A stretch of 64,000 bases of DNA from Pedosphaera sp. (GTDB taxonomy: Bacteria > Verrucomicrobiota > Verrucomicrobiia > Limisphaerales > Pedosphaeraceae). Shown here piece by piece: positions 44,295 through 52,512 of the stretch. Made by a program: the position numbers and the translations under genes. Within the stretch, counting starts at the first letter, position 1. Every line of letters begins with the position of its first letter. Under the pieces are notes generated by a model, which was not told the origin of the DNA, ran no database searches, and saw only the letters and a list, made by a program, of their open reading frames with translations. The stretch lies in the NCBI GenBank assembly GCA_028293325.1, contig JAQGPA010000189.1, forward strand, positions 1 through 64,000. Reading direction: 5' to 3'.

Positions 44295-45572
44295 CTAAAG
44301 GGGGAGTTGGCGTTGACCCCGGCGTTGGATCAGCAGGAACGGGATGAGGCCGAGAATCAACAGGCTGCTGATGGCCCAGATGCCGGCATTGGCCTGATTG
44401 GGGAGCAGATAGAGTGCGGTGACGCCGACGGTGGGGCCGGAAAATACGCCCACGCCGATAGCGGCTTCGTGGATGCCGCCACGGCGACCTTTGGATTCGC
44501 CCACGTCCATTGAGTAAAAGAGCGAGGAGTAGTAGATCAAACCGACGGCGAGGCCAAAGGCGACCTGGGCGGCGATCAGCGTCCAGATTTGCGAACTCAG
44601 GAGGATGGTGGCAAAACTAATGCCAAGCGCAAGGAACGCCGCCAGCAACCAGCGGAAGCGATAATGCCAGCCGGGCCAGAGCCAAAACCAAATGAACGCA
44701 CCGAGTCGCACCCAAAACCAAACCGAGCAGACAAAACCGGCCGAGGCGTGGCTGAGACCCAGATTGGCGGAGAGTTTGGGGATGACCGGGAGGATGCCGT
44801 TGATGGCGATGTAGGCGAACGGATTGGCAAGCCAGGCAAGATAGAGGAAAGTTTTTGCGCGAGGATGGGGTACATGAGGCGGCGGGACAGTTTCAGCAAA
44901 TGATTCGACATCGGGTTGAGGAGTCGCGGCGATGCTGGCGGTCTTGGGCAATCGGGTGAGAAGGATGAGTTCGATCAGGTGCAGACCGGCCGGGAGCCAG
45001 AAAAGAGTTTCGCCGCCGAATTTTTCCAACAAAGCGCCGCCCGTGAGATAGGCGATGGCAGCGCCGCCGGCCCAGATGATGTTGTACATGCCCGCGGTGT
45101 GGGGCATTCCGGCGGGCGTTTCCTCGTGGCTGAGCAATGCCTGCAAGGTCGGCCAGGTGAGACACATGCTGACAGTCCAAAGCAGCAGAGCGGCGCACTG
45201 GGCGAACATTGCGCCTTGGGAATAGCCGAATATTTTTGGCACCAGGCCGGCGAGAACCATGGCCAGGCCCATGCCGGCGAATCCGAGGCGCAGAGAAAAG
45301 AGATGGCCGAATTTGTGCGCGAACCGGCCGGCGTTCCACGAGGAAAACATGTAAGTGAAGCCGTGCAGCGCGACGAGCGTGAGGTTATTCCGGTTGTCGA
45401 AGCCGAAATGATCCCGCATGTAGAAAAAGAGATAGTTGAAGTAGTACGCGGCGGCGAGGCCGTTCAACGCCTCCAGGGTGAAGTAGTTGAAGCGCAGTTT
45501 GCGGCGGACGGCACCCGTATCTTTGGACGGGCGGGGTGATAGTTGCTGGTTTGGTGCTTCGACTTGCGCCAT
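44295..45572 (-). CDS. Major facilitator superfamily transporter
   Basis: About twelve membrane helices are seen over 425 residues, with AALLLWTVSMCLTWPTLQAL and a cytoplasmic basic/proline linker halfway. The start ATG at 45572 directly follows the stop codon of the Nudix gene (TAAATG). The substrate cannot be told from the sequence. Confidence 0.8.
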   Translation of the reverse strand: MAQVEAPNQQLSPRPSKDTGAVRRKLRFNYFTLEALNGLAAAYYFNYLFFYMRDHFGFDNRNNLTLVALHGFTYMFSSWNAGRFAHKFGHLFSLRLGFAGMGLAMVLAGLVPKIFGYSQGAMFAQCAALLLWTVSMCLTWPTLQALLSHEETPAGMPHTAGMYNIIWAGGAAIAYLTGGALLEKFGGETLFWLPAGLHLIELILLTRLPKTASIAATPQPDVESFAETVPPPHVPHPRAKTFLYLAWLANPFAYIAINGILPVIPKLSANLGLSHASAGFVCSVWFWVRLGAFIWFWLWPGWHYRFRWLLAAFLALGISFATILLSSQIWTLIAAQVAFGLAVGLIYYSSLFYSMDVGESKGRRGGIHEAAIGVGVFSGPTVGVTALYLLPNQANAGIWAISSLLILGLIPFLLIQRRGQRQLPL

Positions 45573-46031
45573 TTAAGCCCTGATTTCCTCAATGGCCTTA
45601 AGGCAATACCATTTTACGGCATTGGACATGGGCGGTTGTAAGGTGTCGAGGTCGGTGGCGGTGCACCAGCGGATGTCGTGGTGCTCAGCTTCAGCAAGGG
45701 CGAGGGAACCGTTTTTGGGACGCGCCCAATAAATCATGCCAATGTGCTCGTGGGTGTCAGTGATGCGGTGGATGTCGAGAAAGCGGGGAGCGATCAGGGC
45801 GCGGGTGCCGGGTTCGGTGGTGGGTGGGCGTTCGCCGAGCAGTTCAACGTCGAGGCCACTTTCTTCGCGGGCTTCGCGGAGCGCGGCGATCTCCGGGTCT
45901 TCGTCCAGTTCCACATGGCCGCCCAGAGGGAGCCATTTGTCCAGCTTGCGATGATGAATGAGCAGAATTTTGCGATCGCGAACGACAAAAATCGCGACGG
46001 TGAAATCAATCTTTTCATGGATATGCGCCAT
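45573..46031 (-). CDS. Nudix hydrolase
   Basis: From ATG 46031 the product is 152 residues with the full Nudix box (G-x5-E-x7-REAREESG) in GGHVELDEDPEIAALREAREES. It would cleave a nucleoside diphosphate linked to another moiety, such as a mutagenic or dinucleoside substrate; the substrate is not clear. Its stop is adjacent to the MFS start, so the two are probably co-transcribed. Confidence 0.82.
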   Translation of the reverse strand: MAHIHEKIDFTVAIFVVRDRKILLIHHRKLDKWLPLGGHVELDEDPEIAALREAREESGLDVELLGERPPTTEPGTRALIAPRFLDIHRITDTHEHIGMIYWARPKNGSLALAEAEHHDIRWCTATDLDTLQPPMSNAVKWYCLKAIEEIRA

Positions 46032-46143
46032 ACAGGACAAGACTGTGGCGTCAGTCAGGCGGGGCGTCAAACTCTGAGAGAAGATTTTGTTTTACCACTG
46101 AGGTGCTTCCGCACTGGCAATGGGAGACGCGGAGGCAAGGGAA

Positions 46144-46650
46144 TTAATAATTGTACAGGCCGCTGTCATGCGAGTAGTTGCTGGAGCTGCCGCCTGAGCC
46201 ACCTTCCTCTTCACCCATGAAATTGCCGAGGATGTCGCCCATGTCGGCTTCGATTTTTTCCGGGTCTTCACCGGCTTCCAGGCGTTTGATGGCGGTTTCC
46301 ATTTCCTTGGGCATGCTGCCGGGCGGCATGAGGTCCTGCATCTTGCGCATCATGTGGGCCATGTGCCGGGGATTATTTTCGTCGAGTTGCGACATATCGC
46401 GTTCGATTTCGCTCATGGCGCGCATGAGGCGGGGATCTTCGAGGTTGGGCACGGATTCCTCGCCGGGGTTGGTGGCATCAGCGGCAGATGATTCCTTCGC
46501 TCTGCGGGGCATGGCGAAGGCGCTCATCTGTTTGGCCATTTTTTTGTTGCCGCATTTGGGGCAGGTGGGCAGATGCTTCGGGCTCACCCGTTGGGAGAGG
46601 AAGTTGAAGATGACCCGGCATTTGGGACAGGCAAATTCGTAGATAGGCAT
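46144..46650 (-). CDS. FmdB-family zinc-ribbon protein
   Basis: From ATG 46650 (MPIYEFACPKC) the N-terminal 40 residues are an FmdB zinc ribbon with two CxxC pairs (CPKC and CPKCG). The C-terminal half is acidic, Met-rich and ends in a Gly/Ser-rich tail. FmdB proteins are putative regulators. It may sit in the same transcription unit as the nearby minus-strand Nudix gene, but a 112-base gap makes that uncertain. Confidence 0.75.
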   Translation of the reverse strand: MPIYEFACPKCRVIFNFLSQRVSPKHLPTCPKCGNKKMAKQMSAFAMPRRAKESSAADATNPGEESVPNLEDPRLMRAMSEIERDMSQLDENNPRHMAHMMRKMQDLMPPGSMPKEMETAIKRLEAGEDPEKIEADMGDILGNFMGEEEGGSGGSSSNYSHDSGLYNY

Positions 46651-46727
46651 ACGCGTATTATCTCGAATGATTTTCGCGCAGGAAGGGCCAGGCGTCAATG
46701 GCGCGGATGCACAAGCGGCAGGGCAAC

Positions 46728-46755
46728 AAAAAAGCCCCAACTTGCGTTGGGGCTT
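46728..46755 (-). terminator. Rho-independent terminator of the korAB operon
   Basis: On the minus strand the stem AAGCCCCAAC / GTTGGGGCTT (46732-46741 with 46746-46755, loop GCAA on that strand) is perfect and is followed by a T-run (46728-46733). It lies 19 bases after the korB stop. Confidence 0.8.
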
Positions 46756-46774
46756 GGAAGTTTTGGTCGGACGC

Positions 46775-47716
46775 TTATTTCAGGCGGTCGAAGTTCTTTT
46801 GCAGGATTTGCCAATCCTTGAGGCCGGTGACCTTTTCGCGGGCGGCGGCGATGATTTTCTGCTCGTTCGCGTTCTTGGTCGGGCGATTGTTCTTGTAGAA
46901 GATGCCGAAGTGGCCGGGGAACGGTTCGCCGGCCAGTTTGTAGGCGGCGATTTCGTCGGTGACGTCATGGTCGGCGGGCACCGAGTTGAAGACGCCGCCT
47001 TTGCGCGGATTGGAGGCATCGAACGCGCCTTCGTAAAACTCCACGCATTCGCTGAGGCATTCCACAAAGCTGAAGCCGTCGTGGTCCATGGCGGCTTCCA
47101 TCATTTGCAACACATGATTGGGATTGGTATGCGTGGTGCGAGCCACGAACGTTGCGCCGGCTGAGATGGCCTGCTTCATCGGGTTGATGGGCTGGTCCAT
47201 GGCGCCGGTGATGTCCGTCTTGCTCTTGAAGCCGATGGGCGAGGTGGGCGAGGTCTGCTTTTTGGTCAGGCCGTAAACCCAGTTGTCCATGACGACATAG
47301 GTCATCTTGATGTTCTTGCGGGCGGTGTGATTGAAATGGTTGCCGCCGATGGAGAAGGCATCGCCGTCGCCGCCGAAGACGAAGACATGGAGGTCGGGAC
47401 GGCTCAGGGAAATGCCGCTGGCGAAAGGAAGGGCGCGGCCATGAATATAATGCGCGCCGTGGGCCTGGACGAAATAAGGGAACCGGCTGGAGCAGCCGAT
47501 ACCGGCGATGGTGGTGACTTTTTCATGCCAGAGCTTGCGCTTTTCGATGAGCTTGAAATACAGCGCGAGCACCGAGAAATCACCGCAACCGGGGCACCAC
47601 GTGGGATGGTCGGCGGCGATTTCCTTTTTGGTCAGGCCCTTGCGTTCAGCATCGGGCAGAGTAGCGGCCGTAATGTTGCCGCCACGAACGGGAAGGTCAG
47701 TTAAGGATGAACTCAT
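46775..47716 (-). CDS. korB: 2-oxoacid:ferredoxin oxidoreductase, beta subunit
   Basis: The TPP-binding subunit shows CPGCGDFSVLAL (Fe-S/TPP region) and GDGDAFSIGGNHFNHTARKN (the GDG...N TPP motif). It works with KorA to oxidise 2-oxoglutarate or a related 2-oxoacid to the acyl-CoA with reduction of ferredoxin. It follows korA by 24 bases and ends at a strong terminator. Confidence 0.9.
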   Translation of the reverse strand: MSSSLTDLPVRGGNITAATLPDAERKGLTKKEIAADHPTWCPGCGDFSVLALYFKLIEKRKLWHEKVTTIAGIGCSSRFPYFVQAHGAHYIHGRALPFASGISLSRPDLHVFVFGGDGDAFSIGGNHFNHTARKNIKMTYVVMDNWVYGLTKKQTSPTSPIGFKSKTDITGAMDQPINPMKQAISAGATFVARTTHTNPNHVLQMMEAAMDHDGFSFVECLSECVEFYEGAFDASNPRKGGVFNSVPADHDVTDEIAAYKLAGEPFPGHFGIFYKNNRPTKNANEQKIIAAAREKVTGLKDWQILQKNFDRLK

Positions 47717-47740
47717 ATTTAAATGGTCAGTCAGGTTTTA

Positions 47741-49564
47741 TTACATTTTGCGAAGACCAGCCGAGACGGTGGCCTGGGCTTTTTCGACGATATCCTTGAC
47801 CTTGAAGGTCAGGCCGTCGCACTTGTTAATACCGCGAATTTTGGGATCGCCATAACGGGCGCGCAGGAGGCCGGCCAATTGGCCGTAACCGTAGAGGCCT
47901 TCGTCGTTCATTTCGACCACGAGAACGTGGTTGAAACCGGCGAAGATGTTTTCGAGGCCGTTCGGCAGCGGGTTGATGTGCTTGATGTGAATGGAGGAAA
48001 CGCTGTCGCCGGCGGCGCGCGCGCGGTCCACGGCTTCCTTGATGGGGCCCTGGGTGGAACCCCAGCCGACGAGGAGCACGTTGCCTTCCGAGGGGCCGTA
48101 GATGGCCGGGGTCGGATAAGTGGCGGCCAGGGCCTGCAACTTCTTGCGGCGCTTGGCGGTCATTTGCATGTGCATCTTGGGCGAGCCACTGGGGTGGCCA
48201 AATTCATCGTGTTCCAAACCGGTGGCGATGGGATAGATGCCGTTCATGATGCGGGTGCCCGGGGCGACGTGACGCGTGACGCCATCAGCGACGGCGAGGT
48301 CGTAAGGCTTATGATCCGCAACCGGGGTAAGGTCGGGCGAAATGTCCTGGCAAACTTTCTCCATGTTCGGCTCTTCAAACGCCTCGATGCGGGTGGCGAT
48401 GGCCTGGTCGGAAACGATAATGACCGGCACGCTATACTTGCGGGCGATGTTGACGGCCTCAATGGCAGTATAGAAACAATCTTCGACATTGGCGGGAGCA
48501 ATCACGACGCGGGGAGAATCACCATGGCCGCCGAAGCAGGCGATGTTGAGGTCGGATTGTTCGACGTTGGTGGGCATGCCGGTGGAAGGGCCACCGCGTT
48601 GAATGTCCACGATGATCAAGGGGATTTCCGCCATCACGGCCCAACCGAGGGCTTCCGTCTTGAGGGAAATACCAGGACCGCTGGAGCCAGTGACGGAAAC
48701 GCGTCCGGCATAACCGCCGCCGATGGCCATGGAGATGGAGGCGATTTCATCTTCGCATTGCACGAAAGTGCCGCCGTATTTGGGCAACTCGCGGCGAAGC
48801 AATTCCATGATGTCGGACCAGGGAGTAATGGGATAACCGGCGCCGAAACGAACACCGGCGGCAATCAGCCCGTAGCCGAGCGCTTCGTTGCCGTTCATGA
48901 CCACCTGATGGCCGGTTTTCTTTTGGCTTTCGACGAACTTGAAAGTCTCGATGACATTGCCAAGCGAATGGCTGTAGCCGGCATGGAAAGCGGCCAGGGC
49001 GTTATTCAGAATGCTGGTGTCTTTGCCGGTGAAGCGTTCGCCGATGAGCTTTTCCAGTTTGGGGATGTTCAAGTCGAACATTTTGGCCACCAAGCCGAGA
49101 GCGTAGATGTTCTTGCCCTTGTCCTTGGCGGTGCCGCCGATGGCTTCCACGGTCAGGCCCGAGATGGGGACGCCGATGTGATGATATTCCTTTTGCCATT
49201 CCGCCTTCGGTTCGACGTGATCCGAATCGTAAAGCACGATGCCGCCCTTTTTAACGGAAGTGATATGGTCTTCGTAGGAGTGCTGGTAGAACGCGAGGAG
49301 CACGTCGGCATCGTCGCCGGAGCTGAGGACTTCGCCCGAACCGATGCGGACCTGGAAGATGGAGGGGCCGCCGGAGATGGTGGCGGGAATGGTCATGAAG
49401 GTCATGACTTCCTGTTCGCTGCGACCGGCCAGCCGGGCGAGGAAACCACCGATGGCCTGAATACCATCCTGGGAATTACCGGCGATGCGAATGATGGCTT
49501 CGGAAACTTTGGAGACTTTGGGGGCGCCGCCAGCAGACGGAGCGGTCATAGTTGCGTCACTCAT
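47741..49564 (-). CDS. korA: 2-oxoacid:acceptor oxidoreductase, alpha subunit (gamma-alpha fusion)
   Basis: The 607-residue protein joins the gamma domain (about 30-200) to the alpha pyrimidine-binding domain (about 220-600), as in the two-subunit KorAB type. GVRFGAGYPITPWSDIMELL and TGSSGPGISLKTEALGWA are standard blocks of the alpha domain. It would generate or use reduced ferredoxin in central carbon metabolism. An antisense frame of similar length is a codon-bias artefact. Confidence 0.9.
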   Translation of the reverse strand: MSDATMTAPSAGGAPKVSKVSEAIIRIAGNSQDGIQAIGGFLARLAGRSEQEVMTFMTIPATISGGPSIFQVRIGSGEVLSSGDDADVLLAFYQHSYEDHITSVKKGGIVLYDSDHVEPKAEWQKEYHHIGVPISGLTVEAIGGTAKDKGKNIYALGLVAKMFDLNIPKLEKLIGERFTGKDTSILNNALAAFHAGYSHSLGNVIETFKFVESQKKTGHQVVMNGNEALGYGLIAAGVRFGAGYPITPWSDIMELLRRELPKYGGTFVQCEDEIASISMAIGGGYAGRVSVTGSSGPGISLKTEALGWAVMAEIPLIIVDIQRGGPSTGMPTNVEQSDLNIACFGGHGDSPRVVIAPANVEDCFYTAIEAVNIARKYSVPVIIVSDQAIATRIEAFEEPNMEKVCQDISPDLTPVADHKPYDLAVADGVTRHVAPGTRIMNGIYPIATGLEHDEFGHPSGSPKMHMQMTAKRRKKLQALAATYPTPAIYGPSEGNVLLVGWGSTQGPIKEAVDRARAAGDSVSSIHIKHINPLPNGLENIFAGFNHVLVVEMNDEGLYGYGQLAGLLRARYGDPKIRGINKCDGLTFKVKDIVEKAQATVSAGLRKM

Positions 49565-49605
49565 GAAAATGGCTAATTAGTTTTACTTTATTGTTAGGCA
49601 AAACC

Positions 49606-49631
49606 GCCGCGTCAGCTTTAGGTGACGCGGC
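49606..49631 (-). terminator. Hairpin upstream of korA
   Basis: GCCGCGTCA (49606-49614) and TGACGCGGC (49623-49631) form a perfect 9-bp stem. On the minus strand it is followed by GGTTTTG. It lies 41 bases before korA and may be a terminator for read-through or an attenuator in the korA leader. Confidence 0.4.
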
Positions 49632-49745
49632 ATCGTTGCAGCTTCACAGTAGCACCCGTCCAGAAACGGCGCAACGTTAAACTAGATAAGTATAGTGCTG
49701 TAAATCAGTAACTTGCGTAGATTGTGCCGTTTCGGCTCACGGGTG

Positions 49746-49774
49746 AAAAAGGGCTAAATTAGCATGGCTAATTT
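49746..49774 (-). terminator. Weak terminator after the HAD gene
   Basis: On the minus strand AAATTAGC, loop CAT and GCTAATTT (49756-49774) are followed by AGCCC and five T residues (49746-49750). The stem is AT-rich, so the signal is weak, but it is well placed 27 bases after the HAD stop codon. Confidence 0.4.
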
Positions 49775-49801
49775 TAGGGGTGGTCTGCATTAAGACCCGC
49801 A

Positions 49802-50587
49802 TCAGGAAGAGACGGCTTTTTGCAGGTGGAACTTAAGTCCTTCGGCGATGCCATGACCCTGGCCGAGGTCGCTGACAAAACCATCGTTTTCGCGAACCAC
49901 CTTTTTGACGGCTTCGATGGCATTGGACGGGGCGGCGAGGAACCGGGCGTAACGGGGCAGCAGCATGGGGAGGTCGTTGAGATGGTCTCCGGCGGCGAAG
50001 GTGTGGTGATGGGTGATCTCCAGCCGCCGTCCGATTTCGGCCAAGGCAGCGCCTTTGTTGTAATTGGTATGGGCAAACCGGGCGTAAACATCATTGCGGA
50101 CCACCTGCAAATTGGGGACTTCCTTGCAATATTCCACCATGTAATCGTGGATGGCGTCAGCGTCCCCGTTATTTCCGGCCAGCAGGCAGAAAGGGGAATA
50201 GGCATCCTCGTAAACGGTGGCGTCGTAGCGGGAGTTGACCCAACTCACCAGCCGGGGCATGTCGCGGCGGACGCGGACGAATAATTCCTCATGGGCGCGG
50301 TGACATTCGGTATTCCAATCGTTAAGTCCCACGTATTGGGATTCGTGGTGGCGGTGGATTTCGCGTTCCACCAGGACGAGGTAATCGGGTTTGATGGTGA
50401 CATGGGAGCGGGCCATGGCTTCCATGAGGCTGGACATGTCGCGCCCGGTGTTGATGACCCACTTGGCGCCCTGGGCCTGGAGATCGCCGATGAGCTTGAG
50501 GAGATGCGCCGGGATGGGCGGATTTTCAAATTCGGCAAAAAGGGTTCCGTCAAAATCGGTTGAAATCAGTTGAATCGGCAAACTCAT
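49802..50587 (-). CDS. HAD-superfamily hydrolase (type IIB, Cof-like)
   Basis: Motif I is STDFDGTLF (residues 9-17), with the nucleophile Asp; motif II is INTGRD (about 45-50); motif III/IV contain NKGAALAEI and AAGDHLNDLPML. The C2B cap between 80 and 190 places it in the Cof/YbiV group, which dephosphorylates sugars and cofactors. No operon partner is evident. Confidence 0.85.
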   Translation of the reverse strand: MSLPIQLISTDFDGTLFAEFENPPIPAHLLKLIGDLQAQGAKWVINTGRDMSSLMEAMARSHVTIKPDYLVLVEREIHRHHESQYVGLNDWNTECHRAHEELFVRVRRDMPRLVSWVNSRYDATVYEDAYSPFCLLAGNNGDADAIHDYMVEYCKEVPNLQVVRNDVYARFAHTNYNKGAALAEIGRRLEITHHHTFAAGDHLNDLPMLLPRYARFLAAPSNAIEAVKKVVRENDGFVSDLGQGHGIAEGLKFHLQKAVSS

Positions 50588-50734
50588 GTGAACTAGTTGG
50601 GCGTATTAATTTATTAACGCAGGGTGAAAATCATACCCGATGCAAGCAGAACTCGCAACCCGCGGCGCAAACAACAACGCTTGCGGGCACTAGAATGGTG
50701 CGGTACCGTAAGTTGTCAAAAGATTAATGCTATT

Positions 50735-51196
50735 ATGCTGACCCCGCAGGAACAATACGACGACGCCATGTATGACTTCAGCACGGCGGATTATGACGGG
50801 GCGATTGCCAAGCTGAAGGTGGTGCTGGCAGAGGATCCGGATTATTTTGATGCGCGGCTGTCGCTGGGCATGGCGTATTATCGCAAGGGTGATTATGCGA
50901 CGGCGATTGAGGAAGGGCACAAGGCGGAAAAGTTGCGGCCGAACGAGCAATTGGTGCATACCAACCTTTCGCTATTTTACATGAAGAGCGGCGACAAGCA
51001 GACGGCGGAGCATCACGGTTTGCAGGCGCGCATTGCTTCGTGGAAGGGGAACATGGCGCCGGGTGCAGCGGCGCCGGCGGGCGATCCGGAATTGGAGCTG
51101 GCCAAGCCCAAAGCGCCGCCGGTGAAGGTGGGCGAGAAATTTCCCGATATGCCATGGAAGAAGAACAAGCCGATTGGCGGGGACAAGGCACATTAA
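50735..51196 (+). CDS. Small TPR-repeat protein
   Basis: From ATG 50735 the product is 153 residues with about two to three TPR units (AMYDFSTADYDGAIAKLKVV, ARLSLGMAYYRKGDYATAIE, NLSLFYMKSGDKQTAEHH) and a Pro-rich C-terminus. It probably acts in protein interactions. A small coiled-coil gene follows on the same strand after 36 bases. Confidence 0.72.
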   Translation: MLTPQEQYDDAMYDFSTADYDGAIAKLKVVLAEDPDYFDARLSLGMAYYRKGDYATAIEEGHKAEKLRPNEQLVHTNLSLFYMKSGDKQTAEHHGLQARIASWKGNMAPGAAAPAGDPELELAKPKAPPVKVGEKFPDMPWKKNKPIGGDKAH

Positions 51197-51232
51197 TTAA
51201 TGCCGAACAATTTTGATAAATAAAAACTGATT

Positions 51233-51511
51233 ATGAAATCCGCCTACGAACTCGCAATGGAACGGTTGAACAAGACGGCACCCACGCAGAAGGTGACCGA
51301 GGCGCAAAAAAAGAAACTGGCAGAAATTGATTCCAAATACGCGGCCAAGATTGCGGAACGGGAACTTTTTGTGAAAGACGAATTGCAAAAGGCGATGGCG
51401 AAGGGTGATGCGGAGGCGATGGAACAGTTGGCGAAACAGTTGGTGAGCGATCGCAAATCGTTGGAGGCGGAAAAGCAGGAGAAGAAGGAAAAAGTGCGGC
51501 AGGACGGCTAG
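51233..51511 (+). CDS. Small coiled-coil protein of unknown function
   Basis: The 92-residue product is strongly charged and helical: Lys/Glu/Ala-rich from residue 15 to the end, with heptad-like spacing (ELFVKDELQKAMAKGDAEAM). No membrane segment or family is recognised. It lies 36 bases after the TPR gene and is probably co-transcribed. Confidence 0.65.
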   Translation: MKSAYELAMERLNKTAPTQKVTEAQKKKLAEIDSKYAAKIAERELFVKDELQKAMAKGDAEAMEQLAKQLVSDRKSLEAEKQEKKEKVRQDG

Positions 51512-51575
51512 GCTGACCGTTTCAGAAAGAGAGAATAATTCTCCAACCCAATTCAGCAAGAGAGTTGGGTGCAGT

Positions 51576-51758
51576 TTATCGGGTCAGGGCAAACAGCATG
51601 GCTCCGACAAACGTCGCCGTCGTCAGGAGCAGAATTCCCGCGATGGCCAAGCCCACACCGCTTACCCGGTTCATGGATTCGGTATGATTTCCCGGCACCA
51701 GCGCCGTGTTGACGCAACCCTGACCATTTTTATTTGCACGATAAGTAATTGCTTTCAT
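51576..51758 (-). CDS. Small single-helix membrane protein
   Basis: From ATG 51758 the product has 60 residues: a short polar N-terminus and one clear membrane helix near the C-terminus (GVGLAIAGILLLTTATFVGA). No ribosome binding site is strong, so the call is tentative. The function is unknown. Confidence 0.42.
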   Translation of the reverse strand: MKAITYRANKNGQGCVNTALVPGNHTESMNRVSGVGLAIAGILLLTTATFVGAMLFALTR

Positions 51759-51938
51759 GGGATTCCAAATAGCATAACCAAGGCCAGCAAATTCGAGGTA
51801 TAGGGCGCAATATGTAAGATGCTCTGCCAAGGGTTTTTACGTGGTGAGCTGTAAAAAGCGAGCCAATTGGCAATGCGTGAGAAGTGTCAAAAACGCCGGT
51901 TTTCCACGCGTCTCTCTTAAACTGACACCCAGTCGAAA

Positions 51939-52496
51939 TCAGCCTTTGGCGACCCCTCTTTGCCAGAGTTCGAAATGATACAAGGCGGCGACAACAAGGG
52001 AGTGGCGAATCTTGCCGGTGGCGACCAATTTGGGAACTTCGGCGATGGGGATGAGGCGGGTGAGCAAGTCTTCGCCTTGGTCCCATTGCACGGGATGAAC
52101 AAGGCGGCAATTTTGCACCAAGAGGGTGTAGCAAATATTACTCATGATGGCGGGGTTGGGAAAAACCTGGCCGATGATTTGCGGTTGGTCGCCGGCGTAA
52201 CCGGTTTCCTCGCGCAACTCGCGTTCGCCGGCGGCGGCCGGGGAAGCGTCCTTGGCATCGATCATGCCGCCGGGGATTTCCAGTTCCACGGTGTTGGTGC
52301 CGTGGCGATATTGCTCGATCATGACGAGTTGCTGGTCCGGCGTGGTGGCGATGACGTTGACCCAGTTGACGCTGTCGATGACGTAAAAGTTGTGCTCCGC
52401 GCCGGTGCGCGGGGAAATCTTCCGGTCGGAATGGATGGTGAAGATGCGAAAGTTTCCTTCGGGCTGCGAGCTGATTTTCGTCCAGGGTTTAATCAT
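51939..52496 (-). CDS. Nudix hydrolase, ADP-ribose pyrophosphatase-like
   Basis: The 185-residue protein has the Nudix box in GGMIDAKDASPAAAGERELR followed by EETGYAG, and the preceding IEQYRHGTNTVELEIPGG typical of NudF/ADP-ribose pyrophosphatase. A recombinase gene ends only 16 bases upstream of its start, so its native promoter may have been displaced by insertion. Confidence 0.85.
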   Translation of the reverse strand: MIKPWTKISSQPEGNFRIFTIHSDRKISPRTGAEHNFYVIDSVNWVNVIATTPDQQLVMIEQYRHGTNTVELEIPGGMIDAKDASPAAAGERELREETGYAGDQPQIIGQVFPNPAIMSNICYTLLVQNCRLVHPVQWDQGEDLLTRLIPIAEVPKLVATGKIRHSLVVAALYHFELWQRGVAKG

Positions 52497-52512
52497 TGGA
52501 ATTATGCCACCC

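Noticed and set aside
47723-49576. A 617-codon plus-strand frame covering korA
   Set aside because: It is the mirror of korA in the opposite strand, rich in Gly/Asp and without any family motif. The korA reading has clear conserved blocks.
51546-51570. Imperfect 9-bp inverted repeat between convergent small genes
   Set aside because: One G-T pair and no T-run on either strand; too weak to call a terminator.
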